Below are positions 15,294-22,678 of a stretch of DNA of 22,734 bases, piece after piece. The notes beneath the pieces were generated by a model. That model was not told the origin of the DNA and made no database searches. It worked only from the letters and a program-made list of their open reading frames with translations. A program made the translations under genes and the position numbers. The stretch is from an uncultured Prevotella sp. (GTDB taxonomy: Bacteria; Bacteroidota; Bacteroidia; Bacteroidales; Bacteroidaceae): assembly GCA_900541335.1 (NCBI GenBank), contig UQJC01000033.1, positions 1 to 22,734 on the forward strand. The letters are read 5' to 3'. The first letter of the stretch is position 1, and every line of letters starts with the position of its first letter.

Positions 15294-15329
15294 TATAAAC
15301 AATCTGTTTATAATTTATGCCTAACTTTG
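15294..15329 (+). promoter_or_regulatory. nagA promoter with dyad operator candidate
   Basis: TATAAACA (15294-15301) and TGTTTATA (15305-15312) form a perfect 8-bp inverted repeat with the spacer ATC. Nine bases later comes TAACTTTG (15322-15329), an exact Bacteroidota -7 box. The dyad therefore covers the -33 region, and no TTTG is seen there, which would suit either an activator site or a repressor site. The start of transcription would be near 15336, about 48 bases before the nagA ATG. The binding protein is not identified. A T7 run at 15229-15235, shortly after the pabC stop, suggests weak termination of the pab operon just upstream, but the stem before it is only about 4 bp. Confidence 0.6.
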
Positions 15330-15383
15330 TGGCATCTCTATCAAGAGATTTTATTCCATTTACAAATCCTAAACCCACATAAT

Positions 15384-16541
15384 ATGCTGAAGCAAATTCT
15401 CAATGGACGTATTCTTACGCCCGAAGGTTGGCTTGAAAACGGTTCGGTTATCGTTGAAGGCAATAAAATTAAGAATGTAATCAATAGCAGTCTTCCTGTA
15501 GAAGGTGCTGAACATATTGATGCCAAAGGTTGCGTAGTAGTGCCTGGCGGTATCGAAATGCACGTACACGGCGGTGGTGGCCGTGACTTTATGGAAGGTA
15601 CGGAGGAAGCTTTCCGTGAGGCTATTAAGGCACACATGGAATACGGTACGACTTCAATCTTCCCTACGTTGTCTTCTTCAACCATGCCGATGATTGAGAA
15701 AGCTGTAGAAACTTGTGAGAAGCTGATGAACGAACCCGATAGCCCGGTGCTTGGTTTGCACTTAGAGGGTCCTTACTTCAACCCCAAACAAGCGGGTGCA
15801 CAGATTCCGGAATGGATTAAGTCACCGGTGAAGGAAGAGTATGAGCCCTTACTCAAGAAGGCAAAGTGCTTGAAGCGTTGGGACGAGGCTCCTGAATTGC
15901 CCGGTTCGATTGAATTCATCAAGTGCTGCTGCGAACACGGCGTATTGCCCTCTATTGCTCATACGCGTGCCACTTATTCCGATGTGCATGCTGCAAACGA
16001 GGCGGGTATGACGCATGCTACGCACTTCTACAATGCGATGCCTGTGGTTTACAAAAACCGGGAGTTTAAGGAAGCAGGTACGGTAGAAAGTATCTTTGCA
16101 GAGGAGAATATGACGGTCGAAATGATTGCTGACGGTATTCATGTGCCTCCCGTTATGCTTCGCATGATTTATCAGATCAAGGGTGTAGAACGTACCGCTC
16201 TGGTAACAGACTCTTTGGCTTGTGCGGCTACCCACGGTGATGCAGCATTCGATCCTCGTGTCATTGTAGAAGACGGTGTTTGCAAATTGGCTGATCGTTC
16301 AGCCTTGGCAGGTTCGGTTGCAACCATGGACCGCTTGATTCGTACCTGCGTACAGCAGGCTGGTATCCCCTTGGAGGATGCTTGTCGTATGGCAAGTGAG
16401 ACTCCTGCTAAGATTATGGGTGTATATGACCGTAAGGGTTCACTCGAAGCAGGTAAGGATGCTGACTTGATGATGTTTGACAAGGACTTGCAACTGACTT
16501 ATGTCATGCAGATGGGTCATGTCGTAACAGATAAATTGTAA
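15384..16541 (+). CDS. nagA: N-acetylglucosamine-6-phosphate deacetylase
   Basis: A 385-residue amidohydrolase-superfamily enzyme that removes acetate from GlcNAc-6-phosphate, feeding amino-sugar catabolism and cell-wall recycling. The TIM-barrel landmarks are present: H60-x-H62 in EMHVHGGGG, Glu128 in GLHLEGPYFN, His193 in SIAHTRATY, His214 in THATHFYNAMP, IADGIHVPP (248-256) and the catalytic Asp276 in LVTDSLACAA. Small beta-sandwich segments at both ends (1-50 and about 350-385) complete the fold. I chose ATG 15384 (MLKQILNGRILTPEGW); a longer frame from 15327 begins inside the -7 promoter box. The gene appears monocistronic, with its own promoter and a strong terminator downstream. No nagB or transporter is adjacent. 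Confidence 0.95.
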   Translation: MLKQILNGRILTPEGWLENGSVIVEGNKIKNVINSSLPVEGAEHIDAKGCVVVPGGIEMHVHGGGGRDFMEGTEEAFREAIKAHMEYGTTSIFPTLSSSTMPMIEKAVETCEKLMNEPDSPVLGLHLEGPYFNPKQAGAQIPEWIKSPVKEEYEPLLKKAKCLKRWDEAPELPGSIEFIKCCCEHGVLPSIAHTRATYSDVHAANEAGMTHATHFYNAMPVVYKNREFKEAGTVESIFAEENMTVEMIADGIHVPPVMLRMIYQIKGVERTALVTDSLACAATHGDAAFDPRVIVEDGVCKLADRSALAGSVATMDRLIRTCVQQAGIPLEDACRMASETPAKIMGVYDRKGSLEAGKDADLMMFDKDLQLTYVMQMGHVVTDKL

Positions 16542-16681
16542 TTTGATATCGATAGAAGTGTATAGCTATACGTAGAAATGCTGTCAGAAGTAACTACATG
16601 CGTTGTTTACTGATAACCAAGAAATAGGTGTTGCTTCTTACAAAGACAGATTGGCAGATAGTTATCACTCGATGAGACGGA

Positions 16682-16717
16682 ACGGGGATGTGCTGTAGCA
16701 AGTGCATCCCCGTTTTT
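16682..16717 (+). terminator. Terminator after nagA
   Basis: ACGGGGATG (16682-16690) pairs with CATCCCCGT (16705-16713). The stem extends inward by G-T and C-G pairs (tgc with gtg) to about 12 bp, with a loop of about 8 bases, and TTTTT follows at 16713-16717. The 140 bases before it, from the nagA stop, hold only the perfect palindrome GTATAGCTATAC (16560-16571) and no gene. Confidence 0.85.
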
Positions 16718-16718
16718 C

Positions 16719-16749
16719 TTTGCCTTTTTCCTGTGAAGTCGTAACTTCG
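16719..16749 (+). promoter_or_regulatory. Promoter of the DUF5063 gene
   Basis: TTTG at 16719-16722 and TAACTTCG at 16742-16749 are 19 bases apart, the standard Bacteroidota -33/-7 spacing. The -7 box departs from TAnnTTTG at one position. Transcription would begin only a few bases before the ATG at 16758, giving a leaderless or nearly leaderless message. The -33 element lies directly behind the T-run of the nagA terminator. Confidence 0.55.
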
Positions 16750-16757
16750 CGCTCATT

Positions 16758-17279
16758 ATGCAAAATGATGAACGTTATCTCTATTCTCAGCCTGTGCTTG
16801 ACCTGATTACGGTGAGTGCGGAGTATTGTAAATACCTGGAACAGAGTCAAGGTAAGGAACTCAAAGACTTCTTGCGCGTGATGTGCGGGTTGCTTCCTAT
16901 GATTTATCTAAAAACCACATTGCTTGACGATGTGTCAGAGACGGCTGGATGGAATGAAAAGAAAGTAACTGAAGAGGATTACAACTATGTGCGTTCCTCG
17001 GTTGCTGCGATATTGGGCGAACATGATGATTTCTTGGAGGTCTTTGTTGAGGACTTTAAGTACTCTGAACAGCCCGTATTGTGTACTGTCAGTGAAAACC
17101 TGGCTGATATTTACCAGCAGTTACGGGAATTGGTTGAGGCCTTCCGAGAAGGATATGATGAGTCTATGGAAGTGGCACTTTATGAAACTGTTGACGAATT
17201 TCGTTTGCAATGGGGGCAGAAGTTGCTCAATGCACTGCGTGCTTTACATGACTTGAAAAGTAGTTCTCTCGTTGATTGA
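16758..17279 (+). CDS. DUF5063 family protein
   Basis: A 173-residue, acidic, mostly helical cytoplasmic protein of the DUF5063 family, whose function is unknown. It has no signal peptide or membrane segment. Conserved-looking stretches are DLITVSAEYCKYLEQ (15-29), DFLRVMCGLLPMIYLK (37-52), the acidic block GEHDDFLEVFVEDFKYSEQ (86-104) and VDEFRLQWGQKLLNALRALH (146-165). The start is the only ATG consistent with the promoter just upstream. It is followed 39 bases later by an RNase D-like exonuclease and then by RlmI. I recall the same three-gene order in other Bacteroidales, which hints at a link to RNA processing without proving it. Confidence 0.83.
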   Translation: MQNDERYLYSQPVLDLITVSAEYCKYLEQSQGKELKDFLRVMCGLLPMIYLKTTLLDDVSETAGWNEKKVTEEDYNYVRSSVAAILGEHDDFLEVFVEDFKYSEQPVLCTVSENLADIYQQLRELVEAFREGYDESMEVALYETVDEFRLQWGQKLLNALRALHDLKSSSLVD

Positions 17280-17318
17280 AGCAGAAGAGTAAAGTATCAC
17301 CGATAAACAGATTATTCT

Positions 17319-17963
17319 ATGCGTCAATTATATACGAAGACAGATAAGCATTATATCGCTACCTTGCCCCGCTATGCTTTTGAAGGCAAAATTGTGGTGA
17401 TAAAAAGTGTGAGTGAAGCAGAGCGCGCAGTAAGAGCGTTGCGGATATCACCGATATTGGGTATCGATACGGAGACGAGGCCTGCTTTCAGAAAAGGCCA
17501 ATCACACAAGGTGGCTTTGTTGCAAATCGCGAACGAGGAGCTTTGCTTCTTATTCCGACTGAACGAAATGGGCTTCCCTGCTTGCCTTTCAACTTTGTTG
17601 TCTGATCAATCCATCTTGAAGGTCGGGCTTTCTTTACACGATGATTTCCTGATGCTTCGCCAACGTGACTCTGCATTTCGTCCCGGTAACTGTGTTGACT
17701 TGCAGGATGTGGCAAAGCAAATGGGTATGGAAGATATGAGTTTGCAGAAACTCTATGCCAATGTGTTTCAACAACGGATTTCGAAAGGAGCACGCCTTTC
17801 TAATTGGGAAGCCGATGTGCTGACCGAGGCTCAGAAAGTTTATGCAGCTACAGACGCCGTGACATGTATCCATCTTTACAAGGAATTGATGGCTTTAAAA
17901 CAAAGCGGTGAATATGAGCTGATCTCTGATAACTTGTCTGCATCTCAAGCAATACAAAAGTAA
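17319..17963 (+). CDS. 3'-5' exonuclease, RNase D/WRN-like DEDDy family
   Basis: A 214-residue protein consisting of a single DEDD exonuclease domain. Exo I is ILGIDTETRP with Asp50 and Glu52. Exo II is KVGLSLHDDFLML, with the metal-binding aspartate at 108 or 109. Exo III is KVYAATDAVTCIHLYKEL with Tyr175 and Asp179, the DEDDy type. The segment SLQKLYANVFQQRISKGARLSNWEA (141-165) is typical of RNase D relatives. There are no HRDC domains, so the protein is shorter than E. coli RNase D. It should remove nucleotides from RNA or DNA 3' ends; the substrate is not evident. It is co-directional with DUF5063 (39 bases upstream) and RlmI (92 bases downstream). Confidence 0.9.
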   Translation: MRQLYTKTDKHYIATLPRYAFEGKIVVIKSVSEAERAVRALRISPILGIDTETRPAFRKGQSHKVALLQIANEELCFLFRLNEMGFPACLSTLLSDQSILKVGLSLHDDFLMLRQRDSAFRPGNCVDLQDVAKQMGMEDMSLQKLYANVFQQRISKGARLSNWEADVLTEAQKVYAATDAVTCIHLYKELMALKQSGEYELISDNLSASQAIQK

Positions 17964-18055
17964 TCGGGAGGTGTTTGTTCTGGCTCAGCGCATACTTGTA
18001 AACGATAAAACTTTTTCTCCTCAACCTCTATTATAAAACGTACTAATAAAACTCT

Positions 18056-19234
18056 ATGCATACTCTCTATTTACGCAGAGGTAAATCAGAAAGCCTCAAG
18101 CGATTTCATCCCTGGGTGTTCTCAGGGGCTGTGGCCAATAGTGACGGCAAACTTAAGGAAGGCGAAATCGTGCGTGTGGTTTCGCACGAAGGCGAATTGA
18201 TGGGCTATGGTCATTACCAGGTTGGCTCAATCGTGGTGCGCATGCTTACTTTTACCGATGAAGTCATTGACCGAAACTTTTGGCAACAGCGGCTGAAGGA
18301 AGCCTTTGCCCTGCGTAAGGCTTTGCACCTTACAGGTCGTGCGGATAATGATATTTACAGATTGGTTCACGGAGAAGGTGACCGCCTTCCGGGATTGGTG
18401 ATTGATGTTTATGGACGTACGGCAGTGATGCAAGCTCACTCAGTAGGTATGCATATGGACCGTCAAGTGATAGCCGAGGCCTTGGTAGCTGCTTCAGAGG
18501 GATTGGTTGATAGCGTTTACTACAAATCAGAAACCACCTTGCCCTTTAAAGCCGGACTTAATCAGGAAAATGGTTTCTTGATTGGGAATGACGAAGGCAA
18601 CATAGCGACCGAGAACGGGCTGAAATTTCATATAGACTGGTTGCGAGGACAGAAAACAGGCTTCTTCGTTGATCAGCGCGAAAACCGCTCTTTGCTGGAA
18701 CAGTATGCACGAGGTAGAAAGGTGCTCAATATGTTCTGCTATACGGGTGGATTTAGCGTTTACGCCATGCGTGGTGGTGCAGAATTGGTACATTCGGTAG
18801 ATTCTTCTTCGAAGGCTATAGACTTGACTCGTGCAAATGCTGAACTAAACTTCCCTGGTGACGCACGCCACGAAGCTTTTGCAGAAGATGCTTTCAAATT
18901 CTTGGAGCAGGCAGGTAGCAACTACGACCTTATTGTGCTCGATCCGCCCGCTTTTGCCAAGCACAAGGATGCACTCCGTAATGCATTGAGAGGATACACC
19001 CGTTTGAATGCCATCGCTTTTCAAAAGATAAAGCCCGGAGGTATCTTGTTTACCTTCAGCTGTTCGCAGGCAGTCAATAAGGACCAGTTCCGTTTGGCTG
19101 TATTTACAGCCGCAGCGATGAGTGGTCGCCACGTGCGCATTCTTCACCAGTTGCATCAGCCGGCAGATCATCCCATCAATATTTATCATCCGGAAGGCGA
19201 GTATTTGAAGGGGTTGGTATTGGAAGTTGAATAG
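18056..19234 (+). CDS. rlmI: 23S rRNA (cytosine-C5) methyltransferase, RlmI family
   Basis: A 392-residue class I SAM-dependent methyltransferase. An N-terminal PUA-like domain (about 1-75, RRGKSESLKRFHPWVFSGAV) is followed by a linking beta region and a Rossmann domain. Methyltransferase motifs are GQKTGFFVDQRENR (198-211), the SAM-binding loop NMFCYTGGFSVYA (225-237), Asp249 at the end of strand 2 (HSVDSS), LDPPAFAKHK (295-304) and the catalytic-type cysteine in FSCSQAV (334-340). This is the layout of E. coli RlmI, which makes m5C1962 in 23S rRNA; the exact target base here is inferred. It is probably the last gene of the DUF5063-exonuclease operon. Confidence 0.9.
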   Translation: MHTLYLRRGKSESLKRFHPWVFSGAVANSDGKLKEGEIVRVVSHEGELMGYGHYQVGSIVVRMLTFTDEVIDRNFWQQRLKEAFALRKALHLTGRADNDIYRLVHGEGDRLPGLVIDVYGRTAVMQAHSVGMHMDRQVIAEALVAASEGLVDSVYYKSETTLPFKAGLNQENGFLIGNDEGNIATENGLKFHIDWLRGQKTGFFVDQRENRSLLEQYARGRKVLNMFCYTGGFSVYAMRGGAELVHSVDSSSKAIDLTRANAELNFPGDARHEAFAEDAFKFLEQAGSNYDLIVLDPPAFAKHKDALRNALRGYTRLNAIAFQKIKPGGILFTFSCSQAVNKDQFRLAVFTAAAMSGRHVRILHQLHQPADHPINIYHPEGEYLKGLVLEVE

Positions 19235-19499
19235 TCAAGTAAGGATAAAGCATAAAATCGGGGGCTAAGCTTGTATGCCTTGTGAGCGACGAAGGAATGC
19301 ATTGATAAGATGTATTGTTTACGATGTACGAAGACTCGTAGAGTCGGGAGATTGTAAACATAATCAAGACATTCATAAGAAACTTTCTAACGGATAACAC
19401 ATTCGTTGGCATTAATGAGAAAAGCCCTTGTATGAAGTACCTCATAAAGAAAATTCACTACCTTTGCGGCCATATTAGAAACAACAAAAGCAAAGCGAA
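19235..19499 (+). promoter_or_regulatory. rlmI-thrS gap with thrS promoter
   Basis: No gene is seen here. TACCTTTG at 19459-19466 is an exact Bacteroidota -7 box, placing the thrS start site about 28 bases before the ATG at 19500. A -33 TTTG is not obvious. Further upstream, TGTTTAC (19316-19322) and GTAAACA (19354-19360) enclose a perfect GACTC-gta-GAGTC hairpin (19333-19345). This nested dyad could be the rlmI terminator, though no T-run follows, or a protein-binding site. A T-box is not expected in this phylum and none is visible. Confidence 0.5.
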
Positions 19500-21443
19500 A
19501 TGATAAAGATAACTTTCCCCGATGGATCCGTTCGTGAATATGAGAGCGGTGTAACGGGTTTACAAATTGCAGAAAGCATCTCACAACGTTTGGCACAAGA
19601 TGTGCTGGCATGTGGTGTGAATGGTGAAACGGTTGAACTTAACCGTCCTATCACAGCAGATGCTTCGATTCAACTTTATAAGTGGGACGACGAACAGGGT
19701 AAACATGCATTCTGGCACACCTCTGCGCACTTGATGGCTGAAGCCATGCAGGAATTGTGGCCTGGCACCCAGTTTGGTATCGGTCCTGCTATCGAAAATG
19801 GTTTCTATTACGACGTAATGCCTCCTCAGGGCGTAGCCATTAGCGAAAGCGATTTTCCCAAGATTGAGAAGAAAATGCAGGAGCTCGTGCAACGTAAGGA
19901 AGCATTGGTGCGTGAGGACATTTCGAAGATGGCAGCTTTGAATTTCTTCGGTGAACGCGGTCAGACTTACAAGAATGAGCTGATTGCTGAACTCGAAGAT
20001 GGACATATTACGACTTATACGCAGGGTGCTTATACAGACCTCTGCCGTGGTCCTCACTTGATGAACACTGCTCCTATCAAGGCTGTGAAGGTGATGGCTG
20101 TAAGTTCTGCGTATTGGCGTGGCGATGCTACCCGTCCGCAAATGACTCGTGTATACGGTATCTCATTCCCCAAGAAGAAGATGCTGGATGAATACTTGGC
20201 ATTGCTGGAAGAGGCTAAGCGCCGCGACCACCGTAAGATTGGCAAGGAAATGGAACTCTTCATGTTCTCTGACCTTGTAGGTAAGGGACTTCCTATGTGG
20301 CTCCCGAAGGGTACTGCCCTCCGTCTGCGTCTGGAAGACTTCCTTAAGAAGATTCAGAAGCGTTACGGCTACCAGCAGGTGATGACCCCGCATATTGGTT
20401 CAAAGAATTTGTATGTAACTTCTGGCCACTATGCTAAGTATGGTAAGGATTCTTTCCAGCCGATCCATACTCCTGAAGAAGGAGAGGAATACATGTTGAA
20501 GCCCATGAACTGTCCGCACCACTGCGCTATCTTCTCTTGGAAACCTCGTTCTTACAAAGATCTTCCTTTGCGCTTGGCTGAGTTCGGTACAGTTTATCGT
20601 TACGAGCAAAGTGGTGAACTCCATGGTTTGACGCGTGTACGTGGCTTTACGCAGGACGATGCTCACATCTTCTGTACGCCTGAACAGGTGAAGGATGAAT
20701 TCCTCCGCGTGATGGATATCATTATGATTATCTTCCGTGCGTTGAAGTTCGACAAGTTTGAGGCTCAAATCTCTCTTCGTGATAAGGTAAATCGTGAAAA
20801 GTATATCGGTTCGGAAGAGAATTGGGAACGTGCTGAACGCTCTATTATTGAAGCTTGTGAAGAAAAGGGACTTCCTGCTCGCATTGAATATGGTGAAGCT
20901 GCATTCTATGGTCCGAAGCTTGACTTCATGGTGAAGGATGCATTGGGTCGTCGTTGGCAGTTGGGTACCATTCAGGTTGACTACAACTTGCCTGAACGCT
21001 TCCAGTTGGAATATGTAGGTTCTGACAACCAGAAGCACCGTCCGGTAATGATTCACCGTGCACCGTTTGGCTCAATGGAACGATTTGTAGCAGTGTTGAT
21101 TGAACATACTGCAGGTCACTTCCCCTTGTGGCTTACACCTGATCAGGTGGCTATTCTGCCGATTTCAGATAAGTTCAATGATTATGCTCAGGAAGTTTGC
21201 AAGAAGCTTGATGAGTATGATGTGCGCGCTTATGTGGATGATCGTTCAGAAAAAATTGGTCGTAAGATTCGTGATAACGAAATGAAGCATGTGCCTTATC
21301 TTCTTATCGTAGGTGAAAAGGAGGCAAACGAAGGTACTGTTGCTGTTCGTAAGCAGGGCGAAGGCGACCAAGGCAGTCTGTCTGTCGTTGATTTTGCAAA
21401 GAAAATCAATGAGGAAGTAGACGAAATGACGAAAAATTACTAA
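19500..21443 (+). CDS. thrS: Threonyl-tRNA synthetase
   Basis: A 647-residue class II synthetase charging tRNA-Thr, full length for the bacterial enzyme. The order is an N-terminal TGS domain (about 1-62), then an editing domain with HTSAH (H73, H77) and CRGPH (C182, H186) that hydrolyses Ser-tRNA-Thr. The catalytic domain has the zinc ligand Cys338 in PMNCPHH, motif 2 around 367-392 (RYEQSGELHGLTRVRGFTQDDAHIF), and motif 3 in HRAPFGSMERF (about 530-540). The C-terminal anticodon-binding domain covers about 550-640 (QVAILPISDKFNDYAQEV, RSEKIGRKIRDNEM). The start follows a -7 promoter box by 33 bases. infC, rpmI and rplT follow on the same strand, the order seen in many bacteria. Confidence 0.98.
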   Translation: MIKITFPDGSVREYESGVTGLQIAESISQRLAQDVLACGVNGETVELNRPITADASIQLYKWDDEQGKHAFWHTSAHLMAEAMQELWPGTQFGIGPAIENGFYYDVMPPQGVAISESDFPKIEKKMQELVQRKEALVREDISKMAALNFFGERGQTYKNELIAELEDGHITTYTQGAYTDLCRGPHLMNTAPIKAVKVMAVSSAYWRGDATRPQMTRVYGISFPKKKMLDEYLALLEEAKRRDHRKIGKEMELFMFSDLVGKGLPMWLPKGTALRLRLEDFLKKIQKRYGYQQVMTPHIGSKNLYVTSGHYAKYGKDSFQPIHTPEEGEEYMLKPMNCPHHCAIFSWKPRSYKDLPLRLAEFGTVYRYEQSGELHGLTRVRGFTQDDAHIFCTPEQVKDEFLRVMDIIMIIFRALKFDKFEAQISLRDKVNREKYIGSEENWERAERSIIEACEEKGLPARIEYGEAAFYGPKLDFMVKDALGRRWQLGTIQVDYNLPERFQLEYVGSDNQKHRPVMIHRAPFGSMERFVAVLIEHTAGHFPLWLTPDQVAILPISDKFNDYAQEVCKKLDEYDVRAYVDDRSEKIGRKIRDNEMKHVPYLLIVGEKEANEGTVAVRKQGEGDQGSLSVVDFAKKINEEVDEMTKNY

Positions 21444-21535
21444 CTTTGCGCCCGATTCAGCCTTGAGTGGGCTGCGTAAAGGTGTATTTTGAGTGCTTTT
21501 CGGTAAAGCAACTTCTGCCTTTCCGAAAAGCACTC
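21441..21535 (+). promoter_or_regulatory. infC leader: internal promoter box and two hairpins
   Basis: TAACTTTG at 21441-21448, an exact Bacteroidota -7 box, overlaps the thrS stop codon and would give infC its own transcript. The leader then contains CAGCC/GGCTG (21458-21462 with 21470-21474). A larger hairpin pairs GAGTGCTTTTCGG (21491-21503) perfectly with 21523-21535 over 13 bp, with further inner pairing of aaag/ca with tg/cttt. Only a short AATTT follows, so it is a poor intrinsic terminator. It ends 38 bases before the infC ATG. It may be an RNA-processing site or a control element for IF3/L35/L20 synthesis; that role is inferred. Confidence 0.55.
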
Positions 21536-21573
21536 AATTTAGTAAGACAAAGCATACAATAAAAGAATATTTA

Positions 21574-22251
21574 ATGGCAGCACCCCAAAAACCACGCCGC
21601 GATAATAAACCGCAACATCGTATCAATGAACAGATTCGTTGTCGTGAAGTTCGTATCGTAGGTGATGATGTAGAATCGGAAGTAATGGCAACCCGTCAGG
21701 CTATTCAGCTGGCTCAGCAGAAAGGCGTAGACTTGGTTGAAATTTCTCCTAACGCAGAACCTCCTGTTTGCCGCCTGATCAATTATTCAAAGTTCCTCTA
21801 TCAACAAAAGAAAAGACAAAAGGAACTGAAGGCTAAGCAGGTGAAAATTGAAGTGAAGGAAATCAGATTCGGACCGCAAACCGATGAACATGACTACAAC
21901 TTCAAGCTTAAACATGCGAAGGAATTCCTTGCTGAAGGTGACAAGGTGAAGGCTTACGTATTCTTCCGTGGACGTTCTATCCTCTTTAAGGAGCAAGGTG
22001 AGGTTCTCTTGTTGCGTTTTGCCAACGATTTGGAAGAGTATGGTAAGGTAGAACAAATGCCTGTATTGGAAGGTAAGCGTATGATTTTATTCATCGCTCC
22101 TAAGAAGGTTGCCGCTCCCAAGAAAGAAAAAGAAACTGCTGAATCTACTGCTGCAACGGTTGTGGCTGAAGAGGCAAAGCAGAAGAAAGCTCCGCAGGTA
22201 AAGGCTAAGAAAGAATATCTTGGTCCGAAAGTCGAAGGTGAGGATTTCTAA
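21574..22251 (+). CDS. infC: Translation initiation factor IF-3
   Basis: A 225-residue IF-3, which binds the 30S subunit and checks start codon and initiator tRNA. The N-terminal domain covers about residues 16-85 (HRINEQIRCREVRIVGDDV, DLVEISPNAEPPVCRLINYSKFLYQQKKRQKE). The C-terminal domain follows at about 95-180 (KEIRFGPQTDEHDYNFKLKHAKEFLAEGDKVKAYVFFRGRSI). A further tail of about 40 residues rich in Ala, Lys and Glu (KKVAAPKKEKETAESTAATVVAEEAKQKK) exceeds the usual 170-180 residue length. Such tails occur in Prevotella-like IF-3 proteins. I chose ATG 21574 (MAAPQKPRRD); a longer frame from GTG 21493 lies inside the leader hairpin. The start here is ATG rather than the rare AUU used by E. 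coli. Confidence 0.96.
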   Translation: MAAPQKPRRDNKPQHRINEQIRCREVRIVGDDVESEVMATRQAIQLAQQKGVDLVEISPNAEPPVCRLINYSKFLYQQKKRQKELKAKQVKIEVKEIRFGPQTDEHDYNFKLKHAKEFLAEGDKVKAYVFFRGRSILFKEQGEVLLLRFANDLEEYGKVEQMPVLEGKRMILFIAPKKVAAPKKEKETAESTAATVVAEEAKQKKAPQVKAKKEYLGPKVEGEDF

Positions 22252-22355
22252 GCCTTCTTCCGAAGCATCCTTTTCATGTAAATTGAACGCTCGCGCGCTA
22301 CGTTCGGTATCTCACGTAGCCGCAGTATATATTAATCAATTAAACAACAAAGAAA

Positions 22356-22553
22356 ATGCCAAAAGTAAAGACTAATTCTGGTGCTAAGAAGCGTTTCGCT
22401 CTCACTGGAACGGGTAAGATCAAAAGACGTCACGCTTACCACAGTCACATTCTGACCAAGAAGACAAAGAAGCAAAAGCGTAACCTCGACCACGTAGCTA
22501 TCGTTGATGGTACGAACGTTCGCCAGGTACGTGAACTCCTCTGCCTCCGTTAA
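22356..22553 (+). CDS. rpmI: Large-subunit ribosomal protein bL35
   Basis: A 65-residue, strongly basic protein with the complete bL35 sequence pattern: MPKVKTNSGAKKRF, then the GTGKIKRRHAYHSHILTKKT core, and the C-terminal LLCLR. It is a structural component of the 50S subunit. It lies 104 bases after infC and 125 bases before rplT in the conserved operon. The upstream gap (22252-22355) contains two overlapping hairpins, GAACG/CGTTC (22285-22305) and GCTACGT/ACGTAGC (22297-22320), that cannot form together. Confidence 0.97.
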   Translation: MPKVKTNSGAKKRFALTGTGKIKRRHAYHSHILTKKTKKQKRNLDHVAIVDGTNVRQVRELLCLR

Positions 22554-22559
22554 TTTAAA

Positions 22560-22586
22560 TGTCGCAGGCAAGCGACAACTCTTTTT
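22560..22586 (+). terminator. Hairpin with T-run between rpmI and rplT (possible attenuator)
   Basis: TGTCGC (22560-22565) pairs with GCGACA (22572-22577) around a 6-base loop. TTTTT follows four bases later at 22582-22586. The short stem and the spacing make it a weak terminator. Its place inside a ribosomal-protein operon suggests attenuation or a processing site rather than a transcript end. The rest of the gap up to the rplT start (22587-22678) holds no further T-run. Confidence 0.4.
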
Positions 22587-22678
22587 ATCTACACACATTA
22601 AAGTCTAACCGGATGTTTAGCCCTCAAGTTCGCCATGCCTTGCGTGAGCGGCGCTAACTTCCAAAATGTAACAACAAA

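Noticed and set aside
16621..16640. Possible fourth copy of the repeat end (aaataggtgttg)
   Set aside because: Only about 14 of 20 positions match, with no partner inverted repeat nearby, so it is compatible with chance.
21493..21573. Extension of infC by 27 residues from a GTG at 21493
   Set aside because: The extra codons lie within the leader hairpin and encode nothing like the IF-3 N-terminus, whereas ATG 21574 gives a normal start.
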